Source: Serripes groenlandicus (Eukaryota; Mollusca; Bivalvia; Cardiida; Cardiidae). Taken from it: a DNA stretch of 64,000 bases. The notes under the pieces are model-generated. The model had not been told where the DNA came from, made no database searches, and worked only from the letters and a program-made list of their open reading frames with translations. Shown in pieces: positions 43,901 to 55,900 of the stretch; position 1 is the first letter of the stretch, and every line of letters begins with the position of its first letter. The stretch lies in the NCBI GenBank assembly GCA_031761405.1, contig JASEVX010000013.1, positions 45,935,964 through 45,999,963 of the forward strand. Direction: 5' to 3'. The position numbers and the translations under genes were made by a program.

Positions 43901-46900
43901 TGCTACAGATAATTATGTTGTATGTGGGAAAGGGTTAAATGGGAGATAATTTAAAACATAAGCAGACTATATTAGTTCCTTTATTATGTTTCATTTTCTT
44001 AATCACAAATGATAAGTGTTGCATTGTTGAAGTTAATCTGCCGAACAGAAACAAAGTTATTACCAATTAATACAAAGTATGACGAACAGATGACAAAGAA
44101 AAGATCTGTGAGTGGCAGGGTAAAAGATCTGCTGTAGCCGAGTGATTAGCGTCGGGGAACCGGCCCTCCCGGGTTTGATCCCCGATGGAGTGTCCTTGGG
44201 CAAGACACATCTCCTAGCTTAGAACTGGTTTGTTTACCCAGAGATCATGACAAATTGAATTGTTGCCGTGATATGACTGAAATAATGTTAAAAACAGAGT
44301 AAAACCACAATGTAACAAATTACAATTACAGAAAGGAGGCACAAAAACGAATGAAGTGCACAAGTACTCACTTCCAAGTTTACCGACAATGGCCATCATG
44401 GGTAACACTGTAAACTGTGCTGCAAGGGGCTGTAACTCTGACAGCATCATCACACTGTACTCTCCAATATCAACAGAATAGACTGACACCTGAAGTTACA
44501 CACAAATATATTAACCCTTTCACACATACAACAAATATGCAGCCGACGCCTTTGAAAACATCCTGGCCAAAAATTGAAAAATCTCCATAAATGGGAGTTG
44601 AATCATTAAATAGAGATGAAACTATTGTCTCAAATGGAGGAATTGCACATTAAGAGCAATTTTTCCTTTTGTCATAATGTTTCAAAAGTATTCTGCTGCA
44701 GAGGCTTCAGAAAGAGTCTGTTTGTGGGAAAGGGTTAACAGAAAAAACGTTTTTCACATTCCAGAAAAGGAAGGGGGTATACAGCTATTTCCCGCCAGCA
44801 TCTCTCTTATTAACCATCAAAACCCTCAGTTGTGGGTACTTGAAATGATCGTCTCATTGAGAAGGTTCTTTTGAGTATCGCAGACATAGGGTTAGAAGGT
44901 CAAATAAAACTAGAAATACTGTGAGCAAAGCTCACTAAAGAATACCCCCCGCTCCCCTCCCAAAGCATCGGATACATTGGTAAAGTTTCTACTTTGCTTA
45001 TCTTCCCTTGGAAGAATCTGAGGAGAAAAATCTTCCTTCATGCATATCTACATATAATGTGTAGCCTTCATATACAGTTTGACTCAGTAGTGCTTACAAG
45101 AAATGTAGAGGTATGTGCACAGGAGTCCCTCGCAGGCAACCTCTAAGTTAAACTATCTGCCCTTGGAAGAATCCGAGGCGTATGATCTTCCTTCATGCAT
45201 ATCTACATATGATGTGTAACCTTCATGTAAAGTTTGAACCAAATCCATTCAGCCGTTTAGGAGGAGTAGTGCTTACAAGAAATGTGGAGGTATGTGCACA
45301 GGAGTCCCTCGCAGGTAACCTCTAAGTTGAATTATCTGCCCTTGGAAGAATCCGATACATATGATCTTCCTTCATGCATATCTACATATGATGTGTAACC
45401 TTCATGTAAAGTTTGACCCAAATCCATTGAGCCATTTAGGAGGAGTAGTGCTTACAAGAGATGTGGAGGTATGTGCACAGGAGTCCCTCGCAGGTAACCT
45501 CTAAGTTGAATTATCTGCCCTTGGAAGAATCCGAGGCGTATGATCTTCCTTCATGCATATCTACATATGATGTGTAACCTTCATGTAAAGTTTGAACCAA
45601 ATCCATTGAGCTGTTTAGGAGGAGTAGTGCTTACAAGAAATGTGGAGGTATGTGCACAGGAGTCCCTCGCAGGTAACCTCTAAGTTAAATTATCTGCCCT
45701 TGGAAGAATCCGAGGCGTATGATCTTCCTTCATGCATATCTACATATGATGTGTAACCTTCATGTAAAGTTTGAACCAAATCCATTGAGACGTTTAGGAG
45801 GAGTAGTGCTTACAAGAAATGTGGAGGTATGTGCACAGGAGTCCCTCGCAGGTAACCTCTAAGTTGAATTATCTGCCCTTGGAAGAATCCGAGGCATATG
45901 ATCTTCCTTTATGCATATCTACATATGATGTGTAACCTTCATGTAAAGTTTGACCCAAATCCATTGAGCCGTTTAGGAGGAGTAGTGCTTACAAGAATTG
46001 TGGAGGTATGTGCACAGGAGTCCCTCGCAGGTAACCTCTAAGTTGAATTATCTGCCCTTGGAAGAATCCGAGGCATATGATGTTCCTTCATGCATATCTA
46101 CATATGATGTGTAACCTTCATGAAAAGTTTGAACCAAATCCATTGAGCCGTTTAGGAGGAGTAGTGCTTACAAGAAATGTGGAGGTATGTGCACAGGAGT
46201 CCCTCGCAGATAACCTCTAAGTTAAATTATCTCCCCTTGGAAGAGTCCGAGGCGTGTGATCTTCCTTCATGCATATCTACATATGATGTGTAACCTTCAT
46301 GTAAAGTTTGAACCAAATCCATTGAGCCGTTTAGGAGGAGTAGTGCTTACAAGAAATGTGGACATACGGACAGACGGACAGACGGACAGACGGACAGACG
46401 GACAGACAGGGTGATTCCTATATACCCCCCCAAACTTTGTTTGCCGGGGGGTATAATGACGTCAGAACATGCAAATCAACCCACTTCTAGAGCTGTGCAT
46501 ATATTTGAAAATTAGTTTATAGGTAAGGCCCACCTCCGAGAGATCCTTTTAAACAAACATGTAGCTGGCTATTCATAAATCTTGACAACTTCATTGTTGA
46601 TTGATTTATTGATTGAAGTTTAACATTGTTTTTCTCCTTTTGCAACACTGTTTTAAAAAAACAGTCTGCTAACAGATGCCTCAAAATGTGTGTCTGGAAA
46701 AATACATGTTATGATAAAAAAAATTAAAAACAGTACAAACATATCCTTTTTCCCCCCCGAGTAGTTTTGCTATGGCGACCAGTCTAAACTTATGATTAGA
46801 GCAACGAAATTTTGATAAAGCAGTTTTATGGTTAAACTAGAATGGAGTGCTCCGCGGAGCACATGTGTCACCTGCACCTGCTCATTGAAAGTGTGACGAA

Positions 46901-46907
46901 AAAGTGT

Positions 46908-46946
<39 letters not shown>

Positions 46947-49900
46947 GGACAGATGTGTGACAATTTTTTTTTATAGTTTAGAGCGAAAACATTGACCAGA
47001 TTCGTTGATACGTCCAATCTTGATTGAAACAATCTATTATAAAAACATATCAACTTACCAGATCAGTTCCTACAAACTCCTGAACTTTCACGCGAGCCCA
47101 AATCTCATCTCTGGCACCAGCGTACACACAGCCTTTATGGATTTCTTCAGGGTTCATCTGAAATAATTCTTATAACTAGAGAAAGGGTTTGTTAACCCTT
47201 TCCCTCATACGACAATTCTGCAGCAGACGACTTTGAACATATTTTGTCAAAAAATTATTGAATGGATAACCTATGACTAAAAGTGGAAAACATTGTGGCA
47301 AAAGGAGAAATTGCTCGTTTTGAGCAATTTCTTCTTTTGTCACTATGTTTTCAAAAATTTGTCTGCTGCAGAGGCGTCAGAAAGTGTCTATATGAGGGAA
47401 AGGGTTAAAGCACTTTGTCCCTTATAATATGTTTGTTCATAACACATCATTTTCAAGGCAAAAATATCGTAAATCTCCTTAAGTGAAATTATAATAATTG
47501 AAAAGAGATGAAAAACATTGTGGTAAAACATTTTGATTTATTGATTCATATTTTTGAAAGAATGTTCGTCTTGGTAATACATAAGCTCGGGTCAAATATT
47601 TGTAATCATGTGTTCAAAACTAGGTCTTACCAAATTTAACAAAGATTTAGTTGCCACTCAAAGAGACCACAGTTTTAGCTAAAGAATTATGAAACTTTAT
47701 TAACCCTTCCCCTCATACGACAATTCTGCAGCAGACCACTTTGAACATATTTTGACAAAAAATGGAAAATCTCTATAATTGAATGGATAACCTATGACTA
47801 AAAGTGGAAAACATTGAAGCAAAAGGAGAATTTTTTTCGTTTTAAGCAATTTCTTCTTTTGTCACTATGTTTTTAAAAAGCCATCTGCTGCAGATGAGTC
47901 TATATGAGGCAAAGGGTTAAATGTTTGTCTTGGTGATATTTAAGCTACATTTATTGGTCATCATATGTTCATCACAAGTGAACTTGCCATTGTTGTAGAT
48001 ATTCTTCAATGAGTCATTGTTTGAAGATGAAAATGACACACAATTGAGTCAAGTTTTTAACAACGTCAGACGTAACATCCGAGCGCTTACTTATGAATTG
48101 AGCTGTCCCACGAGAAAACCAACATTATGGCTTCTGCTTAATGTATCAACCCAGATTAGCCTGCACAGTCCGCACATACTGATCCGGACCAACACATTCC
48201 GTCTAAGGGGGATAGAGGTATAGAGAATTGATTCCTGAAACAGAAAAACCACAGAGGGCGAAACGTGTCTATTCGGGTAAGCCTGCGCGGCATGCTTTGG
48301 CTGATGCAGGTAGATACTTTAACACAGAGTCGATAATGTTGGTTTTCTCGCATGATGGTTCAGTTTTATCAATGATGCAATTGTCTGCTGAAGATTTATT
48401 GTATTTTGGAAAGGGTTAAAATAAACACTTACTTGATTTATTGTATAGAATATTAACGGTTACTCAATTTATCCTATAGAATATTGAATGAGTTACTTCA
48501 TTTATCATCTAGCATATTGAACTAGTTACTTGATTTATCCTATAGAATTTTGAACAAGCTACTTGATTTATCTTCTAGAATATTGAACCAGTTATTTGAT
48601 TTATCCTATAGAATATTGGACAAGTTACTTGACTTATCCTAAAGAATATTGAACAAGTTACTCAATTTATCCTATAGAATATTGAATGAGTTTTTTCATT
48701 TATCATCTAGAATTTTGAACATTTATTCTATAGCATATTGCACAAGTTACTTGATTTATCCTATAGAATTTTGAACAAGTTACTTGATTTATCTTCTAGA
48801 ATATTGAACAAGTTATTTGATTTATCCTATAGAATTTTGAACATTTATTCTTAAGCATATTTATCCTATAGAATTTTGAACAAGTTATTTGATTTATCCT
48901 ATAGAATATTGAATGAGTTTTTTTTATTTATCCTATAATATATATAACAAATTACTTCTTTTTTCTCTAGAATATGGAACAAGTTAGGATTTATATTATA
49001 ATATATTAACAAGGTACTTGATTTACCCTATTTAATATTGAATAAGTTACTTGATTTACTCTATTCAATATTGAATAAGTTACCCAATTTATCCTATAAA
49101 ATATTGAACAAGTTACTTGATTTATCCTATAGAATTAAACACATAACTCAATTTATCCTATAAAGTATTGGACAAGTTACTCAATTTATCCTATAGACTT
49201 GAACAAGTTACTTACGGGTGATGATACCGACTCATAATAATCTAACATATCCATCAGTAGCTTGTTTAACGTGTTCATATAGTCGCATGGCATACACTGA
49301 AAAATAACACATGGATAGGTTTAGACTTTGGCATACTTTGAAAAATAACACATGGAGAGTTTAGAGTATGGCATACACTGTAAAAATAACACAGTTTAAT
49401 CCATAGCATACACTTTAAATTAACATATGGAGAGTTTAGAGTATGGCATACACTGAAAAATAACAGAGTTTAGACTATGGCATACACTGTAAAAATAACA
49501 CATGTAAATTTTAGACTATGGCATACACTGAAACATAACACATACAGAGTTTAGACCATGGCATACACTGAACAATAACACATGGAGAGTTAAGACTATA
49601 GAATACACTGTAAAAATAACACATGGGGGAAACTAGACCATGGCAAACACTGAAAATCATTCATATTTTGCTCTTTATGACCAATTTCATTTCATTTCAT
49701 TTTTTTGCCATAAAGTTTTAACCTTCCCCAGCTTGTAGTGCTTCTGTAGCAGACATCTTCTTAACTCTTTCCCACATATAGACGCTTTCTGACGCCTCTG
49801 CAGCAGACGACTTTTTGAAAACATAGTGTCAAAAGAAGAAATTGCTCAAATCGAGCAATTTCTCATTTTGCCACAATGTTTTCCACTTTAAGTCATAGGT

Positions 49901-52900
49901 TATCCATTCAATTACAGAGATATTCCATATTTTGACAAAATATATTCAAAGTTGTCTGCTGTGCATGAGGGAATGTGTTAAAATATAGTGGCAAAGGAAA
50001 AAATTAAAAATAATGAGCAATTTCTCCATTTTTTATTATGTTTTAGACTCTTGTGAAAAATTATACTTTATATATATATTTTTCCATATTTTAACTATTT
50101 AAGATGTTTAAATCCTTTCCCACATACAGCAAATCTGCAGCAGACGACTTGGAAAATGTCTACTAACAAATATGGAAAAATTCTATATCTGTAGGTACAT
50201 GTATAATTACTGAAAAAAGTTGAAATTACTCATTTTGAGCAATTTTTCCTTTTTCTCACAATGTTTACAAAAGTAGTCTGCTGCAGACGCATCAAAATGC
50301 GTCTATAGCTGGGAAAGGGTGAACATGTGTCTGTTGCAGATTTCTAGTATGTTTGTAAGAGTTAATAAAAAAACAAAAACGCCTGCTGCAGATGCCTTAA
50401 ATGTGTCTGCATTTAGGAAAGGATTAAACATCGTATTTTTTTAGATTGAGGAATGGGGCCTCATAGTGAAAAAGCCAATGTTAAAGGAGTCTCCATCAGT
50501 AAATTAATAGTCAGGATTATTCATAGTAGAGAAGCCGAGCCCGGGTAGCTCAGTCAGAAGCGACACAGGCTGTCAATCCAGGGGTTGTGAGTTCGAACCC
50601 CAGCTTGGCCACCATTCTTTCCGACGTTTGACAAAAGTCACTGTGACAAGCGTCATTCACCAATGGGCTAACAGTCTATGTGGAAAAGCAGCCAGTTGCT
50701 TAGAAAGTATGTTGTGTGGAGTACTGGTGTGAGAAAACCAGGAAGCATATGAGTAGGTGAACTGGCTGCCGTGATATGACTGAAAAATTGTTGAAAACGG
50801 CGTTAAACCCCAATCAATCATAGTAGTCTTTTTTTTTGAGAGATGGTACAAGTTGGGTTTAGCAAACAGTGTAGAACCAGATCTCAGTCTGATCAAAATC
50901 TACACCATTCACATATTACTTCCATAGGCCTCTGTCTGCAGCTTGTCAACTTGTGCAAATTCTGATGATACTGAATAGGATGGACCGGCTGATCTGAACC
51001 CACACCTTTCCCATTTTAGAGGACTAGATAAGGAGTAGTAAACTGGTCTTTCACCACAAAATCTGTCTTATTAAACCTTTCCCTCATACGACAATTCTGA
51101 AGCAGACGACTTTGAACATATTTTGTCAAAAAATAGAAAATCTCTATAATTGAATGGATAACCTATACTATGACTAAAAGTGGAAAACATTGTGGCAAAA
51201 GGGGAAATTGCTCGTTTTCTTCTTTTATCACTATGTTTTCAAAAAGCCGTCTGTTGCAGAGGCATCAGAAAGCGTCTATATGAGCGAAAGGGTTAAAACA
51301 ACCAAACCCTATGTTGTGGGTACTCAAACCAATCGCCTCACTGAGACAATTATTTTGAGTACCCACAACCTAGGGATTTAGCGTCAAATAAGATTTTTGG
51401 AATTTGAAATACTCCCCTAACGGAGCTCTGTCATTTTATCATGTATTATTATTCTGAAATTATCATAATCATAGAAAGTTCTTACCACAAAATTATGAGG
51501 ATCAAAAACAAAGGGTACATGTACATCCATATATCCCCCTAGACTAGGTAGTTGAAAAGGGGGCGGCGTTAAAGCTGGCGTAGATGAAACACTCAACGAA
51601 GAGGGCGATGGGACTGACGCGGCTGCTTCAACGATACCCAGACCTTTTAACTGATGTAAAACTTCTGCTTCGACACTGTTTGTTGTAGATAAATTAGCAT
51701 CTAAACTCGGCATTGTTGGTGAATACTGATGAGAATCTGGTTCAGTTTTGACACTAGATGCATTTAAAATAACTGATAAATCATTTGGTACTGTTACACT
51801 GGGAATGTTTGATTTTATATTTTCTGTATCACAGCTTGCTTTGTTAGATGAAACACTGGAAAAACTTGTAGCAGGGGAAATAACTATATTTGGGGTGGTC
51901 GACCTGGATCCGGGAGCCGGTGATGCAACACGATCTGGGAAGGGCGAGGAGACTCTGGGTGAGTCGATACCTCCGCCTTCCTTTTCGATTGTTTTTAAGA
52001 TGGTCTCATTAATGTTCACCTCCGTGTCTGTGGACGTGTCATACAGGACCAGGGAGGGGATTTCACCTCTGAAATAACAAGAGAAGTTTGTCAACTATTA
52101 TGGCCCCCCCACATTGCCTCACATTGTAAGGAACATGTTCCAAGGTCACTGTGACTTTGACCTTTGAATGGATGACCTCAAAATCACTATAGGTCATCTA
52201 CTGGTAGTTTCTCCTTTTGTCACCATATTTTCAAATCTTTTCAATTATTGAACTTTCATTTAGAGGGAGTTTTTTTCAGGTATGTTTTCAGTCGTCTGCT
52301 GCAGATTTGTTGTAAATGGGGAAGGGTTAAACTGCATTGTTGTGGGTACTCAAAACAGTGTCATCTCACTGAGACATCACAGAGGTCCAGATAAGGAGGG
52401 GTATTCAGCTCTTTTACCCACATTTTCTCTTATTATTAAAGCAACCCTTTGTTGTGGATACACAAAAGAATCAGCTAACTAAGACAATTCTTTTGAGTAC
52501 CCATGACATAGGGTTGAATGGTCAAATGAGGATTTTAGAACAGGCAAAACACCCCTTATCTAGAGCTTTGTAACATCATTTTTGAACGTCAAAGAACAGT
52601 TTCAGATAAAATAATATGACCGTCTATTGTCAAGAGCTCTTCCTAACCTCCCTACCAAGTGTGAGTACTGTAGGTTCCAATTGATTGATTGATTGATTGT
52701 TTGGCGTTTTACTCCGCTTTCAACATTTTTCAGTAATATCACAGCATTTTCTGGGTAAGTTACTGGTCCTTTTATTCTGACACCAGCCAGTCGTAATGCT
52801 AACTCAGCAACCCAAGGAGGGCTATTACTACCAATCACTACCATTTTTATAAAGTCTTTGGTATGACCTGACCAGGGATCATCGAACCCTTGACCTCCCG

Positions 52901-55900
52901 CGCCTGAAGCGGATGCTCTACCACTTCACCATCGGGGCAGTACTGAGGTATCTATCAGACCGGCTAGTTAACTGGTGGATTGACCAACATGTAAAACCCT
53001 TTCCCACCAATAGACACATCTGCAGTAGACGACTTTTGAAAACATTGTGACAAAAGGAAAAATTGCTCTAAACAAGCAATTTCTCCTTTTGCCACAACGT
53101 TTTCAACTATTTTTGTATGTGGGAAAAGGGTTAAAGTACTTTACCACTTAAATTCCTCTTCTTATAAGTTTAGAAATCTGGTACCCTATAAAATAATACA
53201 CAAGTGGGGTACCTGTCAAGTATGTAAGCCACACATGTTTTACCAAGCGTTATATCACATAACTTCTCCAGGGCCGTGACGTTTGTGGAAACTTCTTCTA
53301 GACCAGAAAGTCGTATTTCAATCGCCTGAAGTAAATATATGTTAATTCATTTTTCCAGGAAGCAGGCTTCAAGCGAGATTAATATAAGCTAAATGCTTGC
53401 TTCGCAATTGATGTAAAATAAATAAGGTTAAACTTAATTTAAACTAAATTCATTTGTAATATCATGCTCCATATTCAGAACCTCTAGCAGACGATATTGA
53501 AAATATCTAGGCAAAAATAAAGAAAGTCTTTAACCCTTTCCCTCAAATAGACGCTTTCTGACGCCTCTGCAGCAGACGGCTTTTTGAAAACATAGTGACA
53601 AAAGAAGAAATTGCACAAAACATGCAATTTCTCCTTTTGTCACAATGTTTTCCACTTTTAGTCATAGCTTATCCGTTCAATTATAGAGATTTTCCATTAT
53701 TTGACAACATATGTTCAAAGTCGTCTGCTGCAGAATAGTCGTATGAGGGAAAGGGTTAAGGTATAATTGCTGAAGAAAGTTGAATACAGTGTGGCAAAAG
53801 GATAAATTGCATTAAATTGCTGCAGAGGTGTCAGAAGTTGCCTATATGTGGGAAAAGTGCTCAGTTTTAAACAAAATGTTATTTAAAGGCTCCTTTATCC
53901 AACTAGAATGGAGTGCTCCGCGGAGCACGTGTGTCACCTGCACTTGCTCATTGAAAGAGTGACGAAAAAGTGTGATGGACAGACAAACAGACAGACAGAC
54001 GGAATGACAGCCACCGGACAAAAAAAAAAAGTAATCCCTAAGTGCCTACCATGCTACGCAGGGTGACGCAATAAAAAATAAATTCCCCAGTAAAAAAAGC
54101 AATTTCTCCTTTTTCTGAAAGTGTTTAATCTTTTTAGGTAAATCATACATTTTTTTCCCTTGGATATTTTCAAATAACAATACTCTTCAAATATGAAAAG
54201 TAATGGTTGACCTCACAGTTTACCACAAACAGATGCTTTCTGATTCCTCTGCAGCAGACTACTTTTTAAAACATTGTGGCAACATTGAGATTACTCAAAA
54301 TGAACAATTTCTCCTTTTGACACAATATTTACAACTCGATCCAATAATTAAACTTTATAAAGGTTTTCAATATAATTGCCTTGATGTTTTTTCAAAGTCG
54401 TCTGCTGCAGATTTGTTATTTGTGGGAAAGGATTACTGGTAAATCCCAATCAATCCAACCTGCTCCCATTGTTAAACCTTTCCCACATACAGACGCTTTC
54501 TGACGCCTCTGCAGGCTGCCAGCAGACGACTTTTTTCAAACTTTGTGACAAAAGAAGAAATTGCTCAAATTGACACAATGTTTTCAACTCTATTCAATAA
54601 GTATGTCTTCATTTAGGGTGATTTTCCATATCATTGCCGAGATGTTTTCAAAGACGTCTGCTGCAGATTTGTTGTATGTGGGAAAGGGTTGACCAAATAA
54701 ACTATATGATTAGGGAACTCAAAAGAATGTTCTCATTTGAGTACCTGCAACATAGGGTTAGAGGGACAAATAAGGGTTTTAGAACATACAAAACGCCCCT
54801 TATCTAGAGCTGTGGTTATTTTATAACAAACCTGATAGGTCCAGATAAGGAGGGTTTTTCAGCTCTTTTCCCCACAATATCTCTCTTATTATCCAACCAA
54901 ACACTATGTTGTAGGTATTCAAAATAATCGTCTCATTGAGACTATTCTTTTGAGTACCCACAACATAGGGTTAGAGGGACAAATAAGGGTTTTAGAACAT
55001 ACAAAACGCCCCTTATCTAGAGCTCCGGTTATCTCATAACAAACCTGATAAGGCAGTTGGCAGTTAACCTTCGGGTCCAGTGGTTTTAACTGTTCAGATA
55101 GCAAATGGTCAGTATCTCCGTGGTCCAAAAAATAACACAACACCTGCAAATATATCATAGAGGTTTTAACGGTTCTGATAGCAAATGGTCAGTATCTCCG
55201 TGGTCCAAAAAGTAACACAACACCTGCAAATATATCATAGAGGTTTTAACGGTTCTGATAGCAAATGGTCAGTATCTCCGTGGTCCAAAAAATAACACAA
55301 CACCTGCAAATATATCATAGAGGTTTTAACGGTTCTGATAGCAAATGGTCAGTATCTCCGTGGTCCAAAAAGTAACATAACACCTGCAAATATATCATAG
55401 AGGTTTTAACTGTTCAGATAGCAGATGGTCAGTATCTCCCTGGTCCAAGAAATAACACAAGACCTGCAAATATATCATAAGAAGTTTTAACGGTTCTGAT
55501 AGCAAATGGTCAGTATCTCCGTGGTCCAAAAAATAACACAAGACCTGCAAATATATCATAAGAAGTTTTAACGGTTCTGATAGCAGATGGTCAGTATCTC
55601 CGTGGTCCAAGAAATAACATGAAACCTGCAAATATATCACCATTTATTAGTTCCAAAACAAACATGCTTACACTTCCAAATTTTTGTTATTGACATGTAA
55701 AATCCTGAGAGATAAGAATTCTTGTATTAAAGCTTCTATGGTAAATAAGATTGAAGCGAAGCAAACGAATACACTTGTCTCTTTTTTCTTAGATGAAAAG
55801 TGAAATTACTGAATAATTATTAAAGCAAGAGTTATGTGACTTGGTATAGACATGCAATACGTTCATAGGAACATGTATTCTAGTATTCATTTGAAAATGT

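Noticed and set aside
51748..52077. 109-codon + strand frame
   Set aside because: It is antisense to the well-supported large Tudor exon.
55395..55643. Longer Tudor exon continuing through the array
   Set aside because: The frame is open only over the 81-bp units; the 80-bp units next to the real exon shift it, so a continuous extended exon is not possible.
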